This document shows, in pieces, positions 1 to 8,579 of a DNA stretch of 64,000 nucleotides. This DNA comes from Brachyspira aalborgi (GTDB lineage Bacteria; Spirochaetota; Brachyspiria; Brachyspirales; Brachyspiraceae), in assembly GCF_008016455.1 (NCBI RefSeq), contig NZ_SAXU01000001.1, positions 2,004,423 to 2,068,422 of the forward strand, given 5' to 3'. Under the pieces are notes generated by a model. It saw nothing but the letters and a program-made list of their open reading frames with translations, did not search any database and was not told where the DNA came from. A program made the translations under genes and the position numbers. The first letter of the stretch is position 1. Every line of letters begins with the position of its first letter.

Positions 1-1
1 T

Positions 2-41
2 TCTCATCTCATCTCATCTCATCTCATCTCATCTCATCTCA
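2..41. repeat. TCTCA pentanucleotide microsatellite (8 copies)
   Basis: Eight perfect head-to-tail copies of TCTCA run from base 2 to 41. The tract lies about 135 bases before the start of the FkbM methyltransferase gene. A five-base unit changes frame on slippage, so it could act as a contingency tract if it lies in a gene ending upstream, or could alter promoter spacing. The window begins inside this locus, so its left context is unknown. Confidence 0.9.
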
Positions 42-175
42 TTTAACTTTATTTTAAAAAATTTTTCTTTGCAACAATTATATAATACGCTTTCTTTTGG
101 CGTTTTACTCAAAAATTTATTATATAAATATTCTATAAAATTTTATTATATTAACTCATTCGTAAGGAGTAAAAA

Positions 176-1030
176 ATGACTGAAAAAACTATAAACAATA
201 TTGTATGGTGGATACCATTTAGAAAATTAAGAGATAGCGTTAGAGAAGTTTTATATTCAATAAAAGATATTCAATATCATGTAGAAAATATTGATAGCGA
301 TAATACATTAAAAGATATTCGTAAAGTTATAACAAAAAAATATTCTAATGAAAACTATTTATATTCATGTAAATTAGGCGGAATAGATTTTAAATTTTAT
401 GATTTTATATTTTCAACGGCTGTTAACTGTATTTGTAATGAAATAGATGACTATAATTTTGATTCTATAGATTTTAAAGATGGCGATGTAGTTATAGATA
501 TAGGCGGAAATATTGGAATGGTTTCTATATATCTTGCTAAAAAATATCCTTTTCTAAAAATATACGCGTTTGAACCCGTTAAACAAAATTACGAAAATTT
601 TCTAAAGAATATAGAATTAAATAATATAAATGAAGATATAATAAAAGTTTTTAATTTGGCTATAACAAAAGATAGAAGAGATGTAATTTTAACTTCGCCT
701 TTTAATAATAGCGGAGCAAGTAATATATATAATAACTTTCGTGGCAGCGGTAATATAATTTCAAATAATGATATAAGTATAAAATCTATAACCTTTGACG
801 ATATATTTGCCAATAATAATATTTCAAAATGCAAATTATTAAAAATAGATTGCGAAGGAGCAGAATACGAAATTCTATATAGCGCTAATGTAGAAAATCT
901 AAAAAATTGCGAATATATGCGCGGCGAATTTCATAAATTCTATGGAGAAAATTCCAAGAGAGAAGATTTATATAATTATTGTAGCAAATATATAAAGAAT
1001 ATTGATGTAATGTATAACTCGGATAATTAA
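176..1030 (+). CDS. FkbM family SAM-dependent methyltransferase
   Basis: This 284-residue protein is a predicted class I methyltransferase of the FkbM family, enzymes that typically O-methylate sugars or polyketides. The SAM-binding loop is seen as DIGGN at residues 108-112, followed by FEP at 132-134. The family's late motif DCEGAE is at 225-230. The first 90 residues are family-specific and have no signal peptide. An AAGGAG ribosome site at 164-169 fixes the ATG. The gene stands alone and converges on the DUF2905 gene. A TCTCA microsatellite lies upstream. Given the family and the envelope-rich neighbourhood, modification of a surface glycan or glycoprotein is a reasonable guess, but the substrate cannot be read from sequence. 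Confidence 0.85.
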   Translation: MTEKTINNIVWWIPFRKLRDSVREVLYSIKDIQYHVENIDSDNTLKDIRKVITKKYSNENYLYSCKLGGIDFKFYDFIFSTAVNCICNEIDDYNFDSIDFKDGDVVIDIGGNIGMVSIYLAKKYPFLKIYAFEPVKQNYENFLKNIELNNINEDIIKVFNLAITKDRRDVILTSPFNNSGASNIYNNFRGSGNIISNNDISIKSITFDDIFANNNISKCKLLKIDCEGAEYEILYSANVENLKNCEYMRGEFHKFYGENSKREDLYNYCSKYIKNIDVMYNSDN

Positions 1031-1086
1031 TATTTAAATATTATCGCTTTTAATTTTCTAATAGTAAAAATAAGATTAATAAAGAA

Positions 1087-1302
1087 TTAAAATTTAGATA
1101 TAATCCACATTACAAAAGATAAAACAATGCTCGCTATTATGCATGTGACTATTGGAAAGGCGAAAGTAAAATTTTCTTTTTTAATTACAATATCGCCTGG
1201 AAATTTTCCAAAAGGAATTTTTATATTTAAAAGCATCAATACGCCTACAATAACTACGATTATTCCAACCGCTATCAATAATTTTGCAAAATAATTATTC
1301 AT
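1087..1302 (-). CDS. DUF2905 family small membrane protein
   Basis: This 71-residue protein has two hydrophobic helices (about residues 6-27 and 47-68) joined by a short loop containing the conserved IPFGKFPGDI motif, the hallmark of the DUF2905 family. Its function is unknown; the family is found as a tiny inner-membrane protein in many bacteria. It starts 3 bases after the trkA-like gene on the same strand, so the two are almost certainly co-transcribed. Confidence 0.85.
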   Translation of the reverse strand: MNNYFAKLLIAVGIIVVIVGVLMLLNIKIPFGKFPGDIVIKKENFTFAFPIVTCIIASIVLSFVMWIISKF

Positions 1303-1305
1303 AAA

Positions 1306-1992
1306 TTATTCGGACATCCTTTTATTTAATTTTTCAATATCTTTGTCATGCCCCGCGATTACTAAAATATCGCCTTCAATTAAAGATTCGTCAGGGTCGG
1401 GAGTGCAATCAACCGTTATTTTTTTCTCTCCTAAAATGCTTATAGCTTCTTTTTTAATTGCCACGACATTTATTTTATATTTTTTTCTTAAATCCAATTC
1501 TTTTAAATTTTTTCCCGAAAGCCCCGAATGAACGGGAAATTCTACGATTGAATGATATTCTGTTAAATCGTATAAAAGTAAAGAGTCGCCAACTTCAAGC
1601 TGTTCGGCTATATGAATTCCCATTGATTCTTCAGGGCTAACCAAATGAGTGACTCCAATCATACTTAATATCGCTTTATGTTTTTCGTCAGAATATCGAG
1701 CGATTATATTTTTTACATTTAATTCTTTTAATATAAGAGAAGTCAAAATGCTTGTCATCATATCTTCGCCAATAGTAACTATAACAGCGTCAAATTTATT
1801 TATCTCTATAGATTCCAAAGCTTCTTTTTGAGTGGAATCCAATCTTATAGCTTGAGTGACATTATTTTTTATAGCTTCAATTTCGTTAATATCGCTATCT
1901 ATCGCCAAAACTTCAACGGAAGGTTTGCCCATAAGTCTATTTATTAAAGCTTTACCTAATGTGCCAACTCCTATAACGGCATATTGCAACAT
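1306..1992 (-). CDS. trkA: TrkA/KtrA-type potassium uptake regulatory protein
   Basis: A 228-residue cytoplasmic gating subunit of Trk/Ktr potassium channels. The N-terminal RCK domain is a Rossmann fold with GVGTLG at residues 8-13 and the nucleotide-binding acidic residue D32. The C-terminal RCK_C domain spans about 145-228 and ends in the typical LVIAGHD segment. Family members bind NAD(H) or ATP/ADP and open or close the membrane pore subunit. The size matches single-RCK KtrA rather than the doubled E. coli TrkA. No TrkH/KtrB pore gene lies in the window, so its partner must be elsewhere. It heads a two-gene unit with the DUF2905 gene. Confidence 0.9.
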   Translation of the reverse strand: MLQYAVIGVGTLGKALINRLMGKPSVEVLAIDSDINEIEAIKNNVTQAIRLDSTQKEALESIEINKFDAVIVTIGEDMMTSILTSLILKELNVKNIIARYSDEKHKAILSMIGVTHLVSPEESMGIHIAEQLEVGDSLLLYDLTEYHSIVEFPVHSGLSGKNLKELDLRKKYKINVVAIKKEAISILGEKKITVDCTPDPDESLIEGDILVIAGHDKDIEKLNKRMSE

Positions 1993-2211
1993 AAAAACCT
2001 CTAAAAAATTAAAATTACCGATTAATTATTATTTAATTATAGTTTAATATAAAAAATTGTCAAAAAGTTTTTATAATTATAAAATAATATTTATACATAA
2101 AAACTCAAATAAATATAAGTTTAAAGCAAATTGATTTTTTACCGATTTATTTTATAATATTATTGATTATTAAAAAGATAAAAAATTAATAAAAAACGCT
2201 TGATTTAAGTA

Positions 2212-2239
2212 TTGACTTTTTTTATTATTGTGTTAATAT
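2212..2239 (+). promoter_or_regulatory. Sigma70-type promoter of tRNA-Val
   Basis: TTGACT at 2212-2217 and TAATAT at 2234-2239 are separated by 16 bases and lie 24 bases before the mature tRNA-Val end. The rest of the 1993-2262 intergenic stretch is AT-rich with nothing else recognisable. Confidence 0.6.
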
Positions 2240-2262
2240 ATTTAAATCGTTTCAGAAAACGA

Positions 2263-2335
2263 GGGCGATTAGCTCAGCTGGGAGAGCGGGTGCCTTACAA
2301 GCACTAGGTCGGCGGTTCAATCCCGTCATCGCCCA
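2263..2335 (+). tRNA. tRNA-Val (anticodon TAC)
   Basis: A full cloverleaf can be drawn. The acceptor arm GGGCGAT (2263-2269) pairs with ATCGCCC (2328-2334). The D-arm is GCTC/GAGC. The anticodon stem is GGTGC/GCACT with loop CTTACAA, which gives anticodon TAC at 2296-2298. The T-loop is TTCAATC. The discriminator is A2335 and CCA is not encoded. Confidence 0.97.
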
Positions 2336-2367
2336 AAGTCTTTTAGATTTGAATTTTAAAGTTTTGT

Positions 2368-3462
2368 ATGGCTATTTTAAAATATATTTTAATAATTATA
2401 GCGATTCTTTTAGTATTTGCTTTTTTAAGTTTTATAATAAAATTCACTTCAAAGAGGTTAACAATATTCGCTTCGGTAATTGCAATAACAATTTTATCTA
2501 TATTATCAATCTTAATAGTATATATGAATTATACGGTTAATATTTCTTCAAAAATAAAAGTATCGGCAAAAGAAAAAGAATTAAAAGAAGAGAAAAAAAG
2601 AATAAGAAATAATATTATAATTCGTCCTGGAGCTGTAGAATTAATTTCTTTGCATTTAAGTTATTCAAATAGAATTTCCGTTCCTATAATAAAAAATAGA
2701 GAATTGGGTTTTTATTTAGATAATACTTGGTTTAATTGGGCGGATGGAAAATTATTAAAAGACGAAGATATGCCAAATAGAGACGAATATATCAATTTCG
2801 GATTTTATTCCTATTCTTTAGACGGACTTCCAAAATTGCCCGAAGCAAGCGAAGAGATGACGAGAGAGTTTGAAGATTCATTTAAAAGAAGAATTAATAG
2901 CAGAAGAACTATTAACGATGAATTTTTAAATACTTTATACGATGGAAACACTTCAAGAAATATATTTAATAATATTATGACTATGAGCGTATTGGGTTAT
3001 AGAACGCAGGTTCATGAATTTATTCAAAAACCTTTATCAAATGCAAATGCCGAAGTATTCGCCGTAGCTCAAACCAACGAAGAAGTGAAAAAATTTTTAT
3101 CGTCTTTAAAAACCGTAAGCGGTTATGTATGGAAAATGATTTCAAAAAGTTCAAGTAAAAGCTATCATAGTTATGGAGCGGCTTTTGACACTTTGCCAAG
3201 AAGAAATGGCGGAAAACAAATATATTGGGCTTGGACAAGAGTTAATAATAAAAATTGGTATGCAGTTCCTTATGAAGATAGATGGCATCCTCCCGAAGAT
3301 GTTATTAAAATTTTTGAAAAGCATGGATTTATTTGGGGCGGAAAATGGAATAATTACGACACAATTCATTTTGAATATCGTCCTGAACTCATAATTTATA
3401 ATAGAATTAAAGACGATGAAAATGCCATTTATGATTTGATAGAAAAATACGGTTTATATTAA
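2368..3462 (+). CDS. Membrane-anchored M15-family metallopeptidase (D,D/L,D-carboxypeptidase type)
   Basis: This 364-residue protein starts with two membrane helices (about 5-25 and 31-54) and a short charged stretch, followed by an extracytoplasmic part. The C-terminal third carries the M15 zinc-peptidase signature: SYHSYGAAFD supplies H267 and D274, and DTIHFEY supplies H334, the usual three zinc ligands. M15 enzymes such as VanY and phage endolysins cut peptidoglycan stem peptides, so a cell-wall remodelling role is likely. The region between about 85 and 240 is not recognised. No strong ribosome site is visible before the ATG. The last 4 bases overlap the converging TPR gene. Confidence 0.8.
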   Translation: MAILKYILIIIAILLVFAFLSFIIKFTSKRLTIFASVIAITILSILSILIVYMNYTVNISSKIKVSAKEKELKEEKKRIRNNIIIRPGAVELISLHLSYSNRISVPIIKNRELGFYLDNTWFNWADGKLLKDEDMPNRDEYINFGFYSYSLDGLPKLPEASEEMTREFEDSFKRRINSRRTINDEFLNTLYDGNTSRNIFNNIMTMSVLGYRTQVHEFIQKPLSNANAEVFAVAQTNEEVKKFLSSLKTVSGYVWKMISKSSSKSYHSYGAAFDTLPRRNGGKQIYWAWTRVNNKNWYAVPYEDRWHPPEDVIKIFEKHGFIWGGKWNNYDTIHFEYRPELIIYNRIKDDENAIYDLIEKYGLY

Positions 3463-4676
3463 TATTTATATATATATATAGGACCTTCGTCATTTTTTAA
3501 AGCTTCGTTTGCGTCTATCTTGAAAGCCGAACTGCAATCTTGTATTGACTTTTCAAAATATTCGTTATCGTTCGTTTTCTTATATTTATTAAAATACAAA
3601 GAACTTCTATTATTCAAAGCGTAAACATTTCGATTATCTAATTTTATTATTTCCTCATAATCTTTTAATGCATTTTCAAATAATTCGTTATTTCCCGTTA
3701 TATTATATTTTGCCAAATAAATAGTCGCTCTATTATTTAATAAAATAAAGTCGGAATTATTGCTTGAATAAATCATATTGTCAAATATTGTTAAAGCCGT
3801 ATTATAATCGTAATCCGATTTATCTATTCCATATCTTGTAGAATACAAAACGGCTTTATTATTCAAAATATCTTTATTGTCGTAAATCGATATAGCCGAT
3901 TCGTAATATTTATCAGCCTTTCTAAAATATAAACTCTTATTATTTTTGCTATACATTCTCGTATATAATATTCCCGCTCCATTTAAAGCCAAATAATTTT
4001 TTTCGTCTATGCTAAAAATATTTTCTAATATTTCCAAAGCTTTTTCATCGTTAGAATTTTTTATAGCGATTACCAAATCTCGATACATACTTTCTATTTC
4101 TTCAAGTTTTTTCTCTTCCTGTTTTTTTAATATGCTAGAATTAGTAGCGACTAAATTTTTATTTTCTCTTTCTCTCTTTTTATTATTTTCTTCTATAATT
4201 TCATTTTTATTTATATCGTTATCTATAGGAGCGTCATTTGAAATAGATGCGGGATTAGTATTTAAACTATTATTCGTATAATTTAGAAATAATATTAAAG
4301 CGAACATTAAAATTAAGAGAAATAAAGCGACATAAGTGACTCTCAATAAACTATTTCCAATTAATCTGTTTATGGAAAATTTAAGCGTGCTGAAATTCGG
4401 ATTTATTCCTAGTCTAATTTGCTCTTTTGCCAAATTTGTAATCTCTTCGGCTTTTTCGTTATTTTTTAATTGTTCTCCAAAATACAAAGAAATCATTTCC
4501 AAATATTTGCCTTCAATATTTGAAGATAGAGAATTTGTAAAAGAGTTAAGTTCTTTAGTTATATTATTATTTAAATTTATGCTATAGAGATTGCATATTA
4601 CTAAAAATATAAGCATTATTACTGGGAACAATATAAGTATGGCGAAATTGATTTTCTTTACATTTGCGCTTTTCAT
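3459..4676 (-). CDS. Two-helix membrane protein with C-terminal TPR repeats
   Basis: A 405-residue protein of unknown specific role. A membrane helix at about 9-31 and a second at about 111-132 enclose an 80-residue extracytoplasmic loop. After the second helix come a Ser/Asn-rich linker, a highly charged probable coiled coil (about 160-200), and a run of tetratricopeptide-like repeats to the C-terminus, with recurring ALNNRS/AGILYT-type helices. TPRs are protein-docking scaffolds, so this may hold a complex at the inner membrane. It is transcribed alone and ends 4 bases inside the converging M15 peptidase gene. Confidence 0.7.
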   Translation of the reverse strand: MKSANVKKINFAILILFPVIMLIFLVICNLYSINLNNNITKELNSFTNSLSSNIEGKYLEMISLYFGEQLKNNEKAEEITNLAKEQIRLGINPNFSTLKFSINRLIGNSLLRVTYVALFLLILMFALILFLNYTNNSLNTNPASISNDAPIDNDINKNEIIEENNKKRERENKNLVATNSSILKKQEEKKLEEIESMYRDLVIAIKNSNDEKALEILENIFSIDEKNYLALNGAGILYTRMYSKNNKSLYFRKADKYYESAISIYDNKDILNNKAVLYSTRYGIDKSDYDYNTALTIFDNMIYSSNNSDFILLNNRATIYLAKYNITGNNELFENALKDYEEIIKLDNRNVYALNNRSSLYFNKYKKTNDNEYFEKSIQDCSSAFKIDANEALKNDEGPIYIYKY

Positions 4677-4783
4677 TTATTTATACCTATTTAGTGATAT
4701 TATAAAATAAATATAAAAATAATCAATTAATTATCGGAATAAAATTTTATATAAATTATCGTATATTTATAATAATTTGAATT

Positions 4784-4857
4784 CGCGTCTGAGAGGACTC
4801 GAACCTCCAACCGTCGGAACCGAAGTCCGATGCTCTATCCAATTGAGCCACAGACGC
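4784..4857 (-). tRNA. tRNA-Arg (anticodon TCG)
   Basis: On the minus strand, acceptor GCGTCTG pairs with CAGACGC. The anticodon loop CTTCGGT in a TCGGA/TCCGA stem gives TCG, which reads CGA and, through wobble, other CGN codons. It is the last gene of a four-tRNA cluster. CCA is not encoded. Confidence 0.95.
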
Positions 4858-4894
4858 AATTTATAATTTTTATAAAAGAATATTTAAGATAATG

Positions 4895-4969
4895 GGCGAA
4901 AGACGGGACTTGAACCCGCGGCATCCAGATCCACAATCTGGCGCTCTAACCAACTGAGCTACATTCGCC
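4895..4969 (-). tRNA. tRNA-His (anticodon GTG)
   Basis: The anticodon stem CCAGA/TCTGG encloses TTGTGGA, giving GTG. The gene has the His-specific extra G at position -1 (4969) opposite discriminator C73 (4895), which supports the identity independently. There is one T-T mismatch in the acceptor stem. Confidence 0.95.
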
Positions 4970-4994
4970 ATATATTAAACCGAAGAAAATAACT

Positions 4995-5068
4995 CGCGCC
5001 AGACAGGAATCGAACCTGTAACCCACAGCTTAGAAGGCTGTTGCTCTATCCAATTGAGCTACTAGCGC
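4995..5068 (-). tRNA. tRNA-Arg (anticodon TCT)
   Basis: Acceptor GCGCTAG pairs with CTGGCGC with one G-T pair. The ACAGC/GCTGT anticodon stem holds CTTCTAA, giving TCT, which reads AGA/AGG, the main Arg codons in this AT-rich genome. It is the second gene of the tRNA cluster. Confidence 0.95.
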
Positions 5069-5070
5069 AT

Positions 5071-5144
5071 TCGGGATGGTGAGACTCGAACTCACAACCC
5101 CCTGCTCCCAAAGCAGGTACGCTAACCAATTACGCTACATCCCG
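5071..5144 (-). tRNA. tRNA-Pro (anticodon TGG)
   Basis: Acceptor CGGGATG pairs with CATCCCG. The CCTGC/GCAGG anticodon stem holds TTTGGGA, giving TGG. It is the promoter-proximal gene of the cluster and lies only 2 bases from tRNA-Arg(TCT), so the four tRNAs are likely cut from one transcript. Confidence 0.95.
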
Positions 5145-5159
5145 TTAAAGTTATTCTAT

Positions 5160-5188
5160 ATTATAATATTAATTATATTTTTTGTCAA
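5160..5188 (-). promoter_or_regulatory. Consensus promoter of the tRNA cluster
   Basis: On the minus strand TTGACA (5188-5183) and TATAAT (5165-5160) are perfect consensus boxes with 17-base spacing. They place the start of transcription about 8 bases before tRNA-Pro. Strong unregulated promoters are usual for stable RNA genes. Confidence 0.85.
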
Positions 5189-5202
5189 TATAATCTATTT
5201 CA

Positions 5203-6489
5203 TTATTTTCCCCAAACGCCGCCAAATTTAAAACTCATTCCCAAATAAAAATCGTTATCAACGGTATAATGTTTTCCGCCTTTATCGTTATAAGATATTA
5301 CGCCGACTTGACGCCTATCTTCTAATTCGTAATATTGACAATTATTTTTATAAACAGGGTCGTAAGTAAAAGTATCGGAAAGCATTATTTTAAAATCGTC
5401 CGTTATATTAAAAGTAATTTTCAAAAAAGCTCTGTATTTTAATTGATAAATATCTTCAGAATTTGAATATATATTATTATCATGAATTCCAAAATGCGCT
5501 GTTATGTCGAATTTCCATAATCTGCGAACTTCAAAAAATATAAATCCGCTCATTGCATAAAAAGGTTTTTTAGCTGCAAATGTTTGAATTGAAAAATCCG
5601 TATAATATCCGCTATTATAATGATGTTCGTTTGAGTTTGAACTAGAAGGCGAGTATTGATTATTTGCTCTTATTCCATGCCTAAACCAAAATCCTTCAAT
5701 TCCAATAGTAAATCTTCCATTTTTGCCGTTTCTAAAATATAAAAAAGCGTTAATGCTATCGCCGTATTCTTTTATCGGTATCGAACCTAATTCGCTTACT
5801 ATTCCCGCTACTCCCGTATTGATATAATCATTGCTATAAGAAATTTTTGCCATTAAACCTTTTGAAGAGTTTGCATCGAGTCCTTCTTCGCCGTTAACCA
5901 TTCCAACTCCAATAAACACTCCGTAAAAACTTGATTCTAACATTATTCCCGTATCGTATCTTGGAATAAATTGAGTGTCGTATCCTATAGGCAAATCTCT
6001 TGGTCCCGAAAGAACTGTAGCCTTATTAGCGCTTACCGTATGATAATAAAATAAAGTTGGAAAATAAGAAGTCATAGGAATATTTTTAGTATATGATTCC
6101 AAAACTCCGACTCTTATTCCCACATACTTAAAATTTACGAATAAATTTAATTTTGTGAAGTCGAATAGGGGGGGGGACATATCTTTGTAAAATCTCGCTT
6201 TATGCGATAAAGGTTCGTAAAATCTTGATTTAATATCCGCACCGATTGATGCGTATTTATATTCTTTGATATAACTTAAATCTCCATAAAGCAAAACTCC
6301 TAAAGTATCTTCGTTTCCCGTTTGTTCTATTAAATCGCTCATTCTTCCGTAAGCTACTAATTCTAAAGACGCGCTTAAAACTCCGTATTTTCCCGAGTTT
6401 GTATTATTATTCGTATTTATTTCATTTGTATTTTGAGAGAATAAAGAAAAGCTTAATATTAAAAATATAGCTATAAAATATTTTATCAT
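5203..6489 (-). CDS. Porin-like outer-membrane beta-barrel protein with internal C9 tract
   Basis: A 428-residue predicted outer-membrane protein. The chosen ATG at 6489 is preceded by AAGGAAT and begins a clear SPI signal peptide (MIKYFIAIFLILSFSLFSQ). A start 60 bases upstream would add hydrophobic sequence without a ribosome site. The rest alternates short aromatic-rich strands with Gly/Asn/Ser turns and ends in a strand with terminal Trp-Gly-Lys, typical of barrels. The exact porin family is not recognised. Around residue 105 the coding strand has nine consecutive C (SPPL), a tract prone to slippage. In this copy it is in frame. Loss or gain of one base would truncate the barrel after a quarter of its length, suggesting an on/off surface protein. 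Confidence 0.7.
   Translation of the reverse strand: MIKYFIAIFLILSFSLFSQNTNEINTNNNTNSGKYGVLSASLELVAYGRMSDLIEQTGNEDTLGVLLYGDLSYIKEYKYASIGADIKSRFYEPLSHKARFYKDMSPPLFDFTKLNLFVNFKYVGIRVGVLESYTKNIPMTSYFPTLFYYHTVSANKATVLSGPRDLPIGYDTQFIPRYDTGIMLESSFYGVFIGVGMVNGEEGLDANSSKGLMAKISYSNDYINTGVAGIVSELGSIPIKEYGDSINAFLYFRNGKNGRFTIGIEGFWFRHGIRANNQYSPSSSNSNEHHYNSGYYTDFSIQTFAAKKPFYAMSGFIFFEVRRLWKFDITAHFGIHDNNIYSNSEDIYQLKYRAFLKITFNITDDFKIMLSDTFTYDPVYKNNCQYYELEDRRQVGVISYNDKGGKHYTVDNDFYLGMSFKFGGVWGK
6168..6176. repeat. G9/C9 homopolymer inside a porin-like gene
   Basis: Nine G on the plus strand (nine C in the sense strand of the gene). Such a run is exceptional in this AT-rich sequence; the only longer G/C run seen in the window is at 52941-52950. 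Confidence 0.95.
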
Positions 6490-6520
6490 AATTATTCCTT
6501 GAAATATATAAATTATAATA

Positions 6521-6549
6521 AAGATATATTTTAAAAAAGAATTTGTCAA
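6521..6549 (-). promoter_or_regulatory. Probable promoter of the porin-like gene
   Basis: On the minus strand TTGACA (6549-6544) is followed 17 bases later by TATCTT (6526-6521), about 32 bases before the ATG at 6489. The -10 box is imperfect. It is divergent from, and 30 bases away from, the promoter of the small RNA. Confidence 0.5.
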
Positions 6550-6579
6550 ATAATCTTAAAATATAAAATTGTAAAAGTA

Positions 6580-6608
6580 TTGACAAATAATAAAATTAAA
6601 TTTATAGT
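6580..6608 (+). promoter_or_regulatory. Strong promoter of the structured small RNA
   Basis: TTGACA (6580-6585), a 17-base spacer and TATAGT (6603-6608) predict transcription from about 6615 on the plus strand. There is no plus-strand protein gene before 8580, so the product should be a free-standing RNA. Confidence 0.75.
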
Positions 6609-6614
6609 TTAATT

Positions 6615-6803
6615 ATTCTGCCTCATACGCGAATAGACGACATTTTTGCGCCAGTATAAATTAACGCGTTAGGGATACAGAGCGAAATATTAATGATAGG
6701 CTCGCCGCTTGCGGTTTTGAGAAATCAAGGTCATGTTTCAGAGTAGCCCACCTGACAAAATAGTCAGGCGCATTTATGTCTTATACGATGAGGCGGATTT
6801 TTT
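6615..6803 (+). ncRNA. Structured small RNA, family unassigned (6S-like size)
   Basis: The interval is much richer in GC than its surroundings and has no good ORF. Its ends pair: GCCTCAT (6620-6626) with ATGAGGC (6788-6794), then GACAT with ATGTC, then TGCGCC with GGCGCA, giving a long interrupted closing stem. Inside are small hairpins such as CCGC-TT-GCGG and TTGA-GAAA-TCAA. An alternative hairpin CCTGAC/GTCAGG competes with the inner closing stem. A T-run at 6798-6803 follows the closing stem. The length of about 190 nt and the closed-rod shape recall 6S RNA, but I do not see a diagnostic 6S, SRP, RNase P or tmRNA motif. The RNA gene itself is well supported; its identity is not. Confidence 0.6.
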
Positions 6804-6815
6804 ATTAATTAAATA

Positions 6816-8405
6816 TTACCACATTCTTTCCACTTTAGAAATTCCTATGATATCAAAACATATTCCTAAAATTTTTTTTACCGCTTTTACTAAAGTTAAT
6901 CTTTCTTGCCTAATCGATTCGTTTTCTTCTAAAACTATATTATCGTAATAAAATTTATGCAATGCGCTTGCAATTTCGTAAGTATAATTAAGCAAAGCGT
7001 AAACTTCCAAAGATTTTGAAGATTCGTAAATTTCGTCTTTAAATCTTAAAATTATTTTTGCAAGTTTTAAAGAGCTTTCGTTTGAAATATTATTTATATC
7101 GAAAGATTTATTTTTATCATAGCTTAAATTTTTTTCTTCAAGTTTGAAAAATATATTGCAAATTCTCGCGTAAGCGTATTGAACATAATAAACGGGATTA
7201 TCGTTGTCTTTCTTTTTTGCAAGTTCCAAATCAAAATCAAGCGAACTCGAATAAGAACGCATAAGTAAAAAATATCTTGTAGAATCTACTCCAATCTCGT
7301 CAATAACCTCTTCTAAACTTATCATATCTCCCGTTCTCTTGCTCATTCTTATAAGCTCATTTCCTCTATATAATCTAACCATTTGTCCCAATATTACTTT
7401 TAAAGTCGCCGTATCGCCCGAAACCGCCCGAACCGCCGCCGTAATTCTCGGAACATATCCATGATGGTCAGCGCCCAAAATGTCTATTAAATATTTATAA
7501 CCTCTGTCGATTTTATTTTTATGATATGCAATATCGGGAGCAAAGTAAGTGTATAATCCGTTGCTTTTTTTAATTACTCTGTCTTTATCGTCTCCGAATT
7601 TTACGCTTCTAAACCAAACCGCGTTATCTTCTTCAAATAAAAGTCCTTCTTTTTCTAAAAAGTCAATAGTTTTTTCAAGCTCTCCATTTTCTCTTATTTT
7701 TGATTCCAATGCATAGTTATCCATTTCTACGCCGAATCTTTTCAAAAGTTTTTTCTGACTTTCTAAAATTATATCTTTAGGAATTCCATTTTGTTTTGCA
7801 ATATCTTTTATATAATCGCCATGATAACCGTCTTCTGGTATCTCTTTGCCTTCCTTAACCGCTTGAACGCTTTGATTTAATTTCGCTATCTGCTCGCCTG
7901 CATCATTAACATAAAATTCTTGATAAACTTCATGCCCTACGAATTTAAGCATATTTGATAACGCGCTTCCAATCGCCGCCCATCTTCCATGCCCGATATG
8001 AAGAGGACCAGTCGGATTTGCGCTTATATATTCTATTAGAATTTTCTTTTTTTCATTTTCGTTAATAATATTTTTTCCGTAATTTTCGTATTTCAATAAA
8101 TCGTTAATTTTTTCGTTTATAAATTCTTTCGACAAAGTCATATTTATAAAACCTGGTTTTGCAACTTCGATTTTATCGAAATATTTATTATTTTCTATAT
8201 TTTTTATTATTCCATCCGCGATTTCCATTGGATTTTTCTTTAATATTTTTGCAAGTCTCATTCCTATAGGGCTTGCATAATCGCCGAATTTATCGTCAGC
8301 CGAATAACCGATTTCTATATTATTATTTTCAATATTGATATTTAAATTTTTTAAATAATTATCAAGCGATTTTTCAATTATATTTGAAATAAATTTTTTT
8401 AGCAT
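6816..8405 (-). CDS. argS: Arginyl-tRNA synthetase
   Basis: A class I aminoacyl-tRNA synthetase that charges tRNA-Arg using ATP. The N-terminal Arg_tRNA_synt_N domain (about 1-85) is followed by the catalytic Rossmann domain with [13 protein letters not shown] (HIGH box near 136-139) and the KMSKS counterpart MSKRTGD, then the C-terminal DALR anticodon-binding domain. The start at 8405 is chosen because GGAG (8411-8414) sits 5 bases upstream; an in-frame ATG at 8423 would add six residues. At 529 residues it is slightly shorter than many bacterial ArgRS but complete. The gene converges on the small RNA at 6615-6803. Confidence 0.95.
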   Translation of the reverse strand: MLKKFISNIIEKSLDNYLKNLNINIENNNIEIGYSADDKFGDYASPIGMRLAKILKKNPMEIADGIIKNIENNKYFDKIEVAKPGFINMTLSKEFINEKINDLLKYENYGKNIINENEKKKILIEYISANPTGPLHIGHGRWAAIGSALSNMLKFVGHEVYQEFYVNDAGEQIAKLNQSVQAVKEGKEIPEDGYHGDYIKDIAKQNGIPKDIILESQKKLLKRFGVEMDNYALESKIRENGELEKTIDFLEKEGLLFEEDNAVWFRSVKFGDDKDRVIKKSNGLYTYFAPDIAYHKNKIDRGYKYLIDILGADHHGYVPRITAAVRAVSGDTATLKVILGQMVRLYRGNELIRMSKRTGDMISLEEVIDEIGVDSTRYFLLMRSYSSSLDFDLELAKKKDNDNPVYYVQYAYARICNIFFKLEEKNLSYDKNKSFDINNISNESSLKLAKIILRFKDEIYESSKSLEVYALLNYTYEIASALHKFYYDNIVLEENESIRQERLTLVKAVKKILGICFDIIGISKVERMW

Positions 8406-8579
8406 ATTTTCTCCGAAAAGCATGAGTTTATAAAAAATATCATAAAAATCTATACTATATTAAAGTTTAAAGTTATGCAAGTATATTTTTTAATTAAAAT
8501 TCTAAAATCTTTATATTGACTTTATTCAATTTGTATAGTAAGGTAATATTATAACAAACTATTTACTTTGGAGGTATAT

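Noticed and set aside
6620-6794. Riboswitch controlling argS
   Set aside because: The promoter and structure are on the plus strand, and argS is on the minus strand and converges on it.
8539-8556. PerR/Fur-like operator before the EncFtn gene (imperfect palindrome GTAATATTATAAC)
   Set aside because: Thirteen AT-rich bases with mismatches are too weak to call a regulator site in this composition.
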